From Diphasiastrum complanatum (taxonomy: Eukaryota > Streptophyta > Lycopodiopsida > Lycopodiales > Lycopodiaceae), in assembly GCA_029204225.1 (NCBI GenBank), contig CM055092.1, positions 16,202,715-16,266,714 of the forward strand: a stretch of 64,000 nucleotides of DNA. Direction: 5' to 3'. The notes under the pieces are model-generated. The model ran no database searches, had not been told where the DNA came from, and saw nothing but the letters and a program-made list of their open reading frames with translations. The position numbers and the translations under genes were made by a program. Below are positions 29,901 to 43,400 of the stretch, one piece after another (positions within the stretch are counted from its first letter, which is position 1; every line of letters begins with the position of its first letter).

Positions 29901-32872
29901 CTGCAGCCTGCACTTTGAGACCTTTGAGTCCGACTGAAACTACGCGGCTGAAAGCCATACATCAACATAAAAGGACTGAATCCGGTGGTAGAATGCTTGG
30001 CACTATTGTGCGCGAACTCAACCATTGGGAGATACTTTTCCCAATCAGACTGTTGGTGAGAAACATATGCTCTAAGCATTTCTTCCAACATCTGGTTGAC
30101 ACGTTCTGTCTGCCCATCAGATTCTGGGTGATCCGAAGAACTAAGACTCAAAAACTGCTTGCCAGAACTTGCCAGTGAACTTGGAGTCTCGATCACTAAC
30201 AATATCATTTGGCAAACCATACAATCTGAACAACTTTTCAACGAAAAGCTGGGCTAGTTCAGATGCTTTGACAGTTAACTTAGTTGGTATAAATTGCGCC
30301 AGCTTGGTTAGCCTGTCAACCACCACCCAAATGGCATCGTGATCACTCTGGGTTTTAGGGAGTCCAACCACAAAATCCATTGAAATACTTTCCCGTTTCT
30401 TACTGGGAATTTCCAAGGGATGTAGAAGACCCGCAACTTTGAGTACTTTTGCTTTGTTTTGCTGGCATTGTTCACAACTTTGAACGTATGCCTCCACATG
30501 ACCTTTCATCTTAGGCCAGAAGAAATTCTGCCTAAGAAGGTCAAGTGTCCTCTGTCATGACATTGCTGCAGGATTTGGGCCTACAAGTCCTCGCGATCTG
30601 GCACACAAACCTTTCCCTTCCGAAAAAGCAGGCCATTCCTTATGGAATAGTCTTCAAGTATCTTATCATTTCGAGATTGCTTGGGATACTGCATCCCAAG
30701 GTCATCACTAGATCTAGAATTTCTTGTCAGGACATCTAGCCAAATGCGACCAAAAAACCTATCGGTTCGACAAAGATCCCGTAGTGAAAGATACAAATCA
30801 GATTGGATCTCAGCAAAGCATAACTGATTAATCTCTCCAATCCGACCACACAGTTCGACGTACCTTTACGATAGTTAATGTCAAACACAAACTCCTGAAT
30901 TAGTTCCGACCATCTAGCCTTACGGCCACGAAGGTCCTTGGCCTTACAAATATACTTAAGGGATTGGTAAAAGCAACTGGTCTACCATCATGATAAAGGA
31001 CCGCTCCCACAGCAAAGTCGCTAGCATCCGTATCAATCACAAAGGGTCGGTTAGGATCGACAATGTGTAAAATTGAAGCCGTAGAAACACAGTGCTTGAG
31101 AGTCTCAAAATTCTCATTCATTTCATCAGTCCACGTTATCAATGGACTTTTTTTGCGGCTACATTTTTTCTTCACCCCCTTAAGAACGTTCGTCAAGGGC
31201 AATGCTATTAAGGCATAGTCCAAAATGAACCTGTGAAAGAATCTTGTGAAGCCTAAAAAGGATTTCACATCACGAATTGTCAGAGGTCTCGGCCATTCTC
31301 GTACCTTATGGACTTTGTCATAATCGATTTCAAGACCTTTATCCGATATGACATGGCCTAGGTATTTGAGGTTAGTCTGGAAGAACTCACATTTCGACTC
31401 CTTAGCATAGAGCTTTTCTTGCCTTAGAAGATCCAAGACAATACGAAGATGCTCTTCATGCTCCTCAAGGGTCTGACTATAAATTAATATGTCTTCCAAA
31501 TACACCACCACAAACTTTCCCAGATATGGACGAAGAATATCGTTCATCATCTGCTGGAAAGTGGCAGGCACATTAGTGAGTCCAAAAGGTAACACTACAA
31601 ACTCGTAATGGCCGTATGGATCGAAATCTAGTCTTAGGAACATCTTCGTTCCTAATCCTTATCTGATGGTAACTTGATCTAAGATCAATCTTGGAGAAAT
31701 ACTTAGCTCCATTCAGACGATCCATAAGATCATCCATCCTAGGTAAGGGATATCTATTCTTGATGATTAAATCATTTAACTTTTTAAAGTCACCACACAA
31801 ACGTGTGCTGCCATCCTTTTTACTAACTAAAAGGATTGGTGCTCCCCATGGGGACTTACTAGGGCGAATATGGCCCATCCTAAGGAGTTCTTGTAACTGC
31901 TTAGAAATTTCATCCTCTTCCTTGATGCTAACCCTGTATGGAAAAAGAGATACAGGTTGGCTTTCAGGAAGCAACTCTATTTGATGGTCAACACTCGCCA
32001 TCAGGGAGTTCATCAGGAAAAACATCGCTATACTCTTGCCTAAGTTTGTTAAATATTATTCCTTCAGGTGAGTTAACACTTAAGGGATTATTTACAGGCA
32101 CATTCAAAGGCAAATGGCAATACCACATCGGGAAGCTGGTCCTTCTTTTTGCCCAAAAAGAATTCCGGATTGAACATTGGATAAACACCAGCGGACCGCG
32201 AGTGTGTCGAAGAACGCCACTCTTGCTCGGCCGTGGCATGCTTGGCTTGCATTTCTAAGATTTGGTTTTGAAGCAGATTCAGGGCCTGTACGAGCTGGTT
32301 AGTATCTATATCATGATTTGGCTTCCTCAATCGAAGTCCAAAGTGTGAAGATATGGTCAGTGGTAGAATAATGGGCTTGGAACCCTACCTGTCCCAAAGC
32401 ATGTAATCTCCTGGATTCCGTCTCTGAGCTCATTGCAGATTGAAGTATGGTACCATATCACTTCACGAGAACATGCCCAATCATGATAATGCGATAGTTA
32501 CCAGGAATCATGGGATCACCGTTTTTATGGATAGGGTGGATGATGTTGGTGCACCAGGATGATGGGCAGCCAGAGGAGAGTGGCTAGTGTGGGAGCAAGT
32601 AGGTCGGCAACATGGGTTAGGAGTTTGAACTTTGGATTTAAGGTCCTCGATATCTCTCGCCTTATGGGACTTCATTCTCTTGATGGCCGCAAGTACCATG
32701 TCAGAGGTGAAGAAGGTGAACTCAAAAGGTCGGGAGAGATAGAGATGGGTGAATGAGGTATAGGCTAGTAGCATAGTCGGCCCATATGCAGAGGTCATTC
32801 AGGAGAGGTGGTGGAGCACGAGGGATAAACTCACGCCAAAAAAAGCCCAAAGAAGAGCTAAAGAGAAGGTCA

Positions 32873-32940
<68 letters not shown>

Positions 32941-33238
32941 TCTATTAATGTCTTTTCCATGCCAAAAGGCATATAAGACAAATAAGTACATATCAAGTAT
33001 GTGGACCACATGGGAGCGTATGAAAAAGGTCTCCGAGAGAGGGAGGGAGAGGGAGAAAGAAAGAAAGAAAGAAAGCTCTATTAACGTCTTTTGGGCACCC
33101 GTGGGTGCATAAGACCAAAAAGAAAATATGTACAAGCAACAGTGGGAGCATCATTCATAGGAGGATGTGGCCGTAAAATGCTATAAACTAGCTACGAATG
33201 AAAGTAGAACAAAGCAGAAGTGAAATAATCCACAACCC

Positions 33239-33296
<58 letters not shown>

Positions 33297-36200
33297 TTTT
33301 AATGGCCTTGAAATACCAAAAGGTACTAAGATGTAAAAGACATTCTAAGTGTGTCGTCAATCACTAGGGAGCATAAACTCGTCTTCAAATTAATAGTATA
33401 CAATCTATGAAGAAGTCAATGCATAAACCAAAGCAAATGCCATAACAACTATATGAGTAATAGCCATCGTCTTGGTAATTGACTGAAGAAAAATGTGATA
33501 GAAGAGGCTGATAATGATGATGAAGCCTTTGGATTTGATGGGAGAGGACTGACAGATGGGATACTACGATGCTGTTGTCATGAGTGATGCCATTGTGTAT
33601 ATGATAATGTGGTCTAATAAGTCCCTCCATTGGCATGTTGAAGTAGGCATTGTTGACCTCTGGTGAGGATGTGTGTGTCGTCCTATGACAATGTCTTTGA
33701 CTTAGTATATACTCTCGATCATCTCCTAGTGAAGAAGTAGGTGTTGTGAAGTTGGGTATCTCTTTGACTATGCCATTCATCTAGACATAGGTCAATTTGA
33801 AGCAGGAAGCGTGAACCCTCATATGATGTCATAGAGTCACGTAGAGTGACTCCGTGATCAAGCAGTGATATGTCCCTTTGATCACATAATATAAAGGGCA
33901 TCTGAAAATGAAATTCTTCTCAATCTCCACCTCACCTATGGTACGCTACTGATAAATCCTGGGGGGTGCCATGAAGGCGTCCTGTCTTCACATGTATGAG
34001 AGAGAGAGAGAGAGAGAGAGAGGGCTCTATTAATGTTTTTAGAGCATCGATAAGGTAATAAGATTGAAAGAGTACATGTCAAGTATGAAAGGACTCATGA
34101 GAGGTATAGAAAAAAAATCAGACAATACAAAAATTCCAAATTAGAGAACGGTTCCTAATTAGAAACTGTGTTGGTGGAAAGATGTCGCGAATATGAAATG
34201 TTTATGCCATGGTGGTATAGTTTCCTTCAATTATAGTACTGTTAAAATAGAATTGACATTCGACTGGTCACCCATGATTGGTACTGTTCCACAGTTCTGA
34301 CTTCTATTATTTTTGAAGAGAGACACATGAGACCATTATCTTGATTGTGTTTGTCTGTCTTATGTAATATTTTTGTACTGACAAGACGAAAAATTATCAG
34401 CCGCTTTCTCATTATGTTGCCAAGCCATAATACACCCGCTCTCTTTAGAAACTTAAAAATAATTTAGGGTATCTCTTCAGTTTGCATATTCTCAAACGTC
34501 CAGTTTTGTTGACCGTCTGTTACAGCTTGTTTCATCACATCATATTTCTCCTTAAAAGAAAGTGGTTAGCTGCATGTGATTCAGAGCAAAAGATTCACTT
34601 CTTCCCTGTGGTTTTGCTATTGTGATGTCTTCTGTTTAGGAGACAACATGCTCAGTTAGACAGTTAGTCTAAAATGAAAATTTAGTTACAAGTGAAAAGT
34701 GTAACCTACATGGTTCATCTTGTGGCCACTAATGTTTATAGTTCAGCTATTAAAAGCTACGAATTCTAAGTTTGCTGATTCATCCTCAAATTTCTGCAGG
34801 GTTCTATGCCAATGTACTCGCGAAACGTTGCCATTAGTATCGTGGACAATATTCTGCTAGTTCACCAAATAGATTCTAAGGTAGTCCTGCTTTATGATAT
34901 ATTGTCTGATCCAAAGGTGCCAATATCTGCTCCACTTCCTCTTGTAATAAGGCAACAACTTTCCTCGCCTGGAGCAGTCACTCGCCCCTTTGAGGATGCA
35001 AGGGATGCTGATACCCAAAGTACACCAGGAATCAACAATGCACGACCTTTGACTGCAAATGAAGCCAATGTTTATGGAGATGGTTGGGTATTTGTCAATC
35101 CAGATATTATTTTGGATCATGCTCATGGCATACTCTGGAAGATTTTTATAGATTTGGAGGTAATTATTTATCAGCCTTTTCATTGTCTTTTGCAAGTGTG
35201 TGTAGAAAATCTAGCTATTCTAGTTCACGTGTAATTTTCACAGTTCTATGTCAAAAAAGCATGTTCATTTGACTGTATAGGTAATTCATTTAAACATTGA
35301 CGTAGAGGAAAAATATTTTGGTTCAAATTGCTGATAGATGTTTCATTTGGATGCCATGTCAGGCAGTTGCTGCCAGTTCATCGGATATTCCCTCTTTGTT
35401 AGCTTTCTTGCAGCGACGGCGGACTGAGGCAGAGAAGGTGAATTTTTCTGGAACATGATGCACTTTATTTGTGATCCCTTTCTGCCCATCAGTTGTGCAG
35501 GAGGATGAAAAAAGGTTGTGGGAAAGAGGGTTGCTCTCTGAAATGTCACCTCCTTTGTAAATAGGAATGAAGTGGGGAAAAGTCACATGCTGCCAATTAG
35601 CAATTATGTCTTTTTGGTATCTTTTCAGCCACATAAATTGGACATTTTATATCCACTTTTATGTATGAGATGGCCTCTGCGTACCCCCTTTGTATAGAGT
35701 ATGCATTGCCCCCATAACCTCTTCTGCCTATAAACTCTTTGTATTCCATATGGAGCTGTTTACAGTGTCCATTATTATCAGCTTATTCATGTGCCATGTT
35801 CACAATGTTCCAAAGCAATGAAAAGGTCCATTTTAAAAAAAAAAAAGATTCCATTTTCAAATTAATGTCCAGGATTTCTGCCTTTCCCTTCCTAATGAAA
35901 GGTACAAAATTTTTTGTCCCTTAAAAGATGAAAATCTGTGCTTCAGAAGCTTTAGTCTCTTTGGAGCTTCCTTGAACTTTATGTTCAATTGTCTGGTTCC
36001 ATTGCCTTTCTCCTGACTCTAAAGCTTCTGACGATCAAGACTCTGAATGTTTATTGTTTTTCTAGAAAGCTTGTTGAGTACCGATTTCAACATCTTCATC
36101 AAAAGGCTCTTCTTTCAGTCCAATCACTATGAAATTAAGGGCCCTTTTTTTTCTTTACGATCATCATTAAGAACTAGTGTAACTTATTTCCACTTCATGC

Positions 36201-37383
36201 ACCAAGATGTCATTACGTCTGAGGGTGGATTATTGCATGTGTTTGAAATCTCATCAATAATCTCCGTCATGAATTTCCAAATTTTTCTTTTCCATATGGT
36301 ATTTCATCTCCCAAATATTTTCGTTTATCTCTTGCATTATGCATGTGTCACACATGGATTTCATGCAATCTATTAGCTTGAAATTTTCCTGTTGCAAGGC
36401 TACTGTTGGTTCTCTCAAATGTATAACGTTCTCTTTATTGAATAACTTAGATGTCAAAGGAATGGCTTGTCTGAATGATGGTAATTTGAAAGGGGATTCA
36501 CTTGCTTCAATGCCTAGGCCCTCCAAGTCTCTATGTTGTAACATGTTATTTGATCTCTTGTTGGCTGCTCATTGCTTTCTTTGCTCCTTCCACTGTGTCC
36601 TTTGATTCATAGTCCGATCTGGAACTGTAGATCTTGCTCCTTGTCTCTGACTGTATTCTCCTCCTAGGAGTGTTCATTTATTCCATGTGCTAGTCCTTTT
36701 GTTCTAATAAGCTTCCTAGCATCCACCCCACCCCATGGTTGCTTCCTCTTTGAGATTTCTAATCTGTTCAAGTTATTTTTCTTCTTTTCTTCAGCGACAC
36801 GTTCCTGAGTTCGTGAACCCTATCATTGCAGCTCATCTTTCAAATTCCCCCGTGTCAACTAGATCTTAGATGCTCACAAGATCTCATAGAGAAAATTGTG
36901 ATGCTAGGCTTACTCCTTTATCTAACCCTAAATGTGCTACTGCCGTGAATTTCAGCATTGGTATACACAGATTTATCTATCAATTTCAAGTATTGGTGTC
37001 ACTTCTTCAACCTCCAACAAACACAAGTCTTCCCTGAGATTGTATGTCTCTTTGGCTTAACAAATACATATCCTGAATGGTGAGGCCAAAATTTGTCTGA
37101 TGCTGTGTGACAAATGCACATCAAGATATCAAGCAAGTAACCAGACGCTTGTGTCACTCATGAGGAGTCTCAAAGATCTTTTTTTACCCTCCAAAGGGTG
37201 GTTTTCCGAAACTTCTTGATATAGGATTAATCTGGGTATGAAGTTATAAACAGATTTCCCTCCGGAGAATTCATCAGGGATATGCCTAAATATCAAAAAT
37301 TTAGATGATGAAAGGGCAATCAAGGATACCAACGTCAACCCAAATTCATCTCGTCAAGGGCTTTAACTCTTTGAAATTACATG

Positions 37384-37450
<67 letters not shown>

Positions 37451-40400
37451 TAGTGTCCTGTGGTACCGCTGTTATGGTACCGGTAGCCAGTACGGTACCA
37501 CCCTGGGATCCGCGGTACCAGGGCGGTACCATTTTTTAATATATATACTTTTTAATATTTTTTCTATTTAATTATTGCCTTTTAAATAGTAAAATAGGTT
37601 ATAAAAAATGGAAAAAAAAAAGGGTTTTGGCTGTAAAAAAAGAGGGTATAGTACATGGTGCAGGGGACAGGTGCAACAGCACATGGGGGTGAGCAGACCA
37701 TGGGGCCAATGGGAGAGCAGCACAGGGGGGGAGCAACACATGGGGGCAGGTACAGAGGCACATGGAGGGATGATGGGGATGCACATGGCCGATCAGGCTG
37801 TGGGGATAATTAGGCACTCACAATGCCTTTGTGAGAGGCATTTTCAGAGGCTGTGAGAGAGTGATAGCCAGTGAGAGAGCCAGCGAGAGCCAGTGACAGG
37901 CTGTGAGAGGCTGTTTGAGAGCCAGGGTGCTGTGAGAGGCTGCTCGAGGACCAGGGTAAGGAGAAAGTCGATCGAGATGGCAGAGCGCATACCACCAAAG
38001 CCCGAGGGCGAAGCCAGGAGGAAGCTCGAGGAAGATATCTGAAGGCACAACGAAAGACTCGGAAGCAAGAGGCAAACATTGCAGAGATGTTGCGACAGAC
38101 TCAGCAGAGACACCCAGAGCTGCAGATCCCCGCCCCCGCTGTGGCCCCTGCCCCCCCTGTCGAGCTGGATTTGGATGAGCAGATCGGAATGAACTTCACA
38201 CGACGGCAGCTCATCATGGTCAGGGAAAGGGTGGCCAGATGTCGGGCTAACCAGGAGGCAGAGCGAGAGCGACAGAACAATGCACCTGACGAGGGCAAGG
38301 AGTCGGTGGAGGATCCGTAGGAATGTTTAGAATAGATAAGGTCCAGCCGTATGTGGCGGACTGTTGCTATGTAATTTCCGGCAGTTTAGGGTGCGGCAAA
38401 TAACTAGATAGTTGCTTAAAAAAAAGACCCAGCCATATATGGCGGGACATGTAATGTTATCTTGATACAACGGCTGAATCAATATACAGTGTGTTTTTTG
38501 TGCAACGCGCGCTTGGTGCTGTGAAATGCATAAAAAATGCAAATGTAATGTATGTGTTTATGAAATGTCGTCACGGGTTTTGGGTTTAGGGGTAATTGCT
38601 CTGCTCATGATCGTTTGGAGTGCATGTGCTATCAGTTTGTTGTGGCATCAATGATCAGTTTGTAGGTGCATTTCTGTGAAGCTATCAATCTCTTATATCG
38701 AAATTAATTGAAAATACGATTCACACACGCACATAGAATTTGAGATAAAATTGAAAATACAGCATCACATATACAGAGCGACACACGCACAATGTGTAAC
38801 AAATAAAGTACGCCAAACACTGAATATAATGTGAAAAATAGTCTGATTACAATGGTCGACCGTCTGCTAGAAACAAACTGCTGAAAATAAAATAACAGAG
38901 CCACAATCAATGCTTTGGCTCTGACTCAGACGCATGCTTCGGAGACAACTCAGGGCCCCGAGCTGACTCTCGCATCCGATATCTGTGCTTGTCTGGGACT
39001 GGCATGGGAGGACTCGTCACTAGCATCATCCCAATCTGCCTCCGCATCAGCCCCCAAGCAAGCCAAACCAACAACACCTGCTCCAGTTGGCTTAATACTG
39101 CACCTCTAGCTGTACCTGGAGCCCTGCGAGGTCGTCCTCTCCTCCCTGGCAGTTTTTGTGCTTTGCCTTTCTTGTTCGGTGCACCCTTGGGCCTTCCTGA
39201 TCTCTTGCGGACGAGAGGAGCTGTGAATGCCTCATCACCCCCATGCAAATCACCTGGCTGGCTAGGCTGGGCCCAAGCTGAGGCCGCCTGGAATAGGGAA
39301 GCCAAAGAGGGGACTCCCTGTGCAGCTGAGCGAGGAGGATGAGCCCGTGGAGTGTGTGCCTGTGGGGCTGCTGCAGGTGGAGGAACTGGCTGTGCAGGAG
39401 GCAAGTACAGCGGCGATATGTACTGAAAGGGGCGCTGTGGTGGCCGGTACTGGTACATCCTGGGTGCTGCCAAAGGGGGAGCCAGTGGAGTGGGTGCTAC
39501 CAAAGGAGGAGGATGTGAAGTGGGTGCTGCCACTGGAGGAGCCACTCGAGGAGCCACTGTGGATGTGGGCGCTGCAAGAGAAAACCTGGGCACAGATGGT
39601 GGCCTGCCATGGAGACCTGGTGCTGCAAAAGTGGACGGCGATGGAAGGGCTGCGGGCCTCAATGGCATCAGTGGCACTGGAGGAGCTGTGCGGCGCACAT
39701 ATACTCTTTGAGAAACTGGAAGAACTGGACGAGACTCCGTGAATGGCATGCTGGCAAGAGATGATGGGGGTGCCCTGACGCTCGGCATCTGTTGGGCCTC
39801 TGAATCCAATGTGGCAATCAAGTCGTCTAGTTGGGCATCTGAATACAAATGCTCTGGGCTCTGGGCCTCATCCTGTGCACCATCCCCTGAATCAACCCGT
39901 GCCTCATCATGTGCACCCTGTAGACCCTGCATGGCCTCCCAATCGGTGCAATCAAAGTCATCTGGTGTCTCCTCTGGTGTGTTGTCGTAGTAACGGCCAT
40001 GACTCTGTACTGCACGCATCCAAGCAGCTGCAGGACCGGCATCTAAATCACTCTGCCCTCTATCAAGAGCCTCCTCCATCATATTGACATAGGTAGGTAT
40101 GCCACTGGCCCCCCCTGTGTGTCCTGCCTGTTTCCCTATACAACCTGTGCCATGTGCCCCACCTCTGCCACGTGATGCACCTGTGACCCCTGCCCGTGGC
40201 GTGTGCCCAACACCTGTATCATCTGCCTCATCCCACTCTGATCTGGCAAACACAACCCGAATGGGCTCATCCTCATCCTGCTCATCCTCTGACACTGGCT
40301 CATCTGCCTCATACAATGGAGGCTCTTTGTGCTCAAGCCCAAGCTCTCTCTCTCTCTCATCTCAGCAAGCTCCCTCTCTCTCTCTGCCATCAACTGTGTG

Positions 40401-43400
40401 CCCAAGTCTTCTGCAGGCATGGGATGGACGCTGTCCGTAGGCAAGTCAACCTGGCGCTCCAAATCAGATATCTTCGTCTGCAAGGTCAAAATTGAGCATG
40501 TCGGGAAAACAACTTGATCAGAAATTGAAACCTACATTTTAGTGAGACGTCAACCAAGATGCTATGGGAGAATAGCCCATCACCTGCAATGTGCTCGTAA
40601 TGGTCGGCAGACGTGCGTTGGTGCTGCAGAACACCAACCACTCTAGCTGACTCATTGACAGCCTGTTTCTTCTCCTCGTGTGAATGAGGGCCCATGTGCT
40701 CCAATTACGCTCACACACGGAGGCAGCGCAATCCTGTAGTACGTGCAATGAAATGGCTTAGCACAACTGCACGGGTGGAATGTCAAGCAAACACAATAAG
40801 GGAGGATGAAATGAAACTGCATACCTATGAAAGGACCTGCAGTGCAAGACGCTGTATGGATGGATAGGTGCTACCGAACATGGTCCACCAGGTAATGGGG
40901 AGCTGCCTCCTCTCTGGATCCTGAGCGGTCGGGTGATCGAACGTGCCCATGCCGAAACGAAATGCAGCTAGCTCCTCCATGAGTCTGATAGGATCCAAGC
41001 CAATATGTGGAACCACCCTATAGATATACTCAAGCCAATCCGACTCGAGCTCCCTGTCTGATATCTGTGTCGGAGAGAGGAAGAGGGGATGCAACATGTG
41101 TGCAACGTTGTGGATACTCCTGTGAAAGTAGTTCCATCGCGTCTCCCAGATGAACTTCAGCTCCGTCATCCTGCACGAAGTCGAAGCAAATTTTGGAAAA
41201 AACGTAACATCGACAGAAAAACAAACTAGCAACCACTGAAAAGATATAGACCAAATACATTACTATACCGCTTACCTCTCTGGCTGCAAGATGGGCAGCT
41301 GTAGGAACTGTTCGATCCGGTCCATGAGCTCATATGCCAGTCCAAGTGTGGAACCCTCGTTGTCAGCCATGCGGAGCACAGTGTAGGGTGGTCGAAGGAG
41401 TCCTGACAATGTCTGCGCATCCGTCCAGAACTGGTCTCCCCTCACCGTGGAAGAAAAGTGCTCCCCATCCTCAGTGTGCTGAAACATACTGGCACGCCAA
41501 AGATCACTAGCAACCATTTGTAGAAGCTGTGCCCTGCACCTGATCAAACGGTTGATCACCACCAAGTTGAAAGCAAAGCCTGTGGGGGCTAGCTTCCAGA
41601 GGTCCAAATGGCTGAACATTCGGAACATGGCAAGAACACGCCTCTTTCTGGTGACAAAAGTCACCAGGAAGAGGGCCTCGCGGACAATGGCTCTAACCCA
41701 GGGAAGTGCACCTATGTCCCCCATGAGAAGGTCTATGTCGTGCACTGCACAGGGGGTATGGACGATGTGAGGGAACTCGGCCTCTAGCAGGACACCCATC
41801 TGAACGCAGATATGACTCTCCCTCCTCTACTGCAATCCACGGCTTTCAAAAACTGTGTACCCATGCAGCTGGAGACCAAGATGTTGAGGATCGGCCTCCT
41901 CCTGACATCAGTCCAGCCATCGGACGTGATGCTGCATCCATATGTGGCCTAGTGGCGGCGTAGAGGCTCCATCTCTCTAGACAAGGGCTCGACCCTATCT
42001 CTCAGCATGTGTGTGCGGACAACCTCTGAACTAGGGACTCTCCAGCTAGGGCTGACAGATTGTGCAAGGCGGAATGCCCTTCTGAAGGGCTCAGAATCGG
42101 TGATGGCAAAAGGTAGGTTCAGCTCATAAATCAAACTGGCCACGGCCTGTGTGGCCTCTCTGTCCATGTGCGGCTGATGCGCGCCGCGAATGGTCTGCTG
42201 CACAAGGGCTCTACCTGGTGGGCGACGGGTGGTGGACCTCCAGCATGGTGCACCAACCGTGACGGGAATGGATGATGACACGACAGGTTGGGCACTAGTG
42301 GATGCATTGGCTGTAGACGTGGAATGGGGATAGTGGGATGCACTGGCAGGGATGGGTGCAGCAGTATAAGTGGGGTGCACTGGTGGAGGGGCAAGATCTG
42401 GCATGGGATACAAAAACTGCTGGCTAGGGAGGTCATCCGGATGGGAAGGGAGGGAAGAAGGGATCTCATCCACATCCTCGAAGGCCTCGTCAGTAGCATC
42501 CTGGGCCTGCTCGGGTGGCGAAGAGTCCATGAGAAAATCGTAAACTGGGGGCGTGCGAGCAACAGGACGTGGTGGTGGAACCGCAGTGGCAACTGGCGGA
42601 CGCAGGGGGACTGGATCAACCGGAATGGGTGCAAATGGGGGTGCGTGTGGCAGAACTGTCTGAGGGGGATGAGGGGCAATGGGACGGGACGAGGATCCAT
42701 CATGAGTAATGAGTTCATCTAGACCATCAATTCATAGCCCAATAAGTGTAAGTGAGAGAGGACACCCCTACTTCGCCCTGATGGTACTTGTGACTTTCTC
42801 AATAATACCATCTTTTGTTTGAAACGACTTATCAATCTCTATTGTTATAAGCAGTTAAAATTGGTAGTAACTCAAATGCACCTTAAAATCTAACTGTAGA
42901 TGAAAGTGTAACAATGGGCTACTTTTTACTTGCCCATGAAACTGTAGCTGAACCAAAAGAAAATCTATATCATGTAATAAATTTCTGGATAATAATGAGG
43001 CTAGAGCTTTGGAGTAAAGGGTACTGAGTTAGCTCTCAAACTGATACATGAGAAATGGGATAAGCTGGGCCTATGAGATTGTCTAATTATGGAACAAAGT
43101 TTCTGGTAAAAAAGTGCATGGCTAATGGTATTCATTTTTGAGTCCTCAGACTCTAGATTAATGATCTAGTCTGAAGCAAATGTTCATCAGAGTTGAGAAT
43201 TGAGAGCTTTTTTCATGTAGCGGGGGGGTTTAGAGCACTTTTTATATGAGAATGTGCCAGAGATGAGAGTCAAGAGTATTTGTTGGCTTTGGAGTACTTT
43301 CAGAGCATTCATTAATGCGGCAGGGTGCTTGAAATTTTCGCATCTGAGCAGGAACCCATATATCCACTTAAGGACCTTATATTTGAAAAAAACAGGCTGT

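Larger units (their letters stand above)
37449..42712 (-). mobile_element. hAT-type DNA transposon, BED domain missing
   Basis: A GC-rich block of about 5.2 kb whose minus-strand frames follow hAT transposase order: DUF659-like start (42530-41949), core (41799-41272), C-terminal dimerisation region (41232-40539), then a long Pro-rich tail ORF (40316-38907). The left end is taken at the GGTACC-rich segment beside (AT)n. The right end is cut at about 42712, where the frame passes into LINE sequence, so the N-terminal BED zinc finger and right terminal repeat are not present. Terminal inverted repeats could not be verified. It is antisense in RMC1 intron 7. Confidence 0.75.

Noticed and set aside
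37388-37448. (AT)n as a possible origin or attachment site
   Set aside because: Simple microsatellite, common in plant introns.
39320-40440. Several + strand open frames in the hAT region
   Set aside because: They are antisense shadows of the GC-rich minus-strand ORF.
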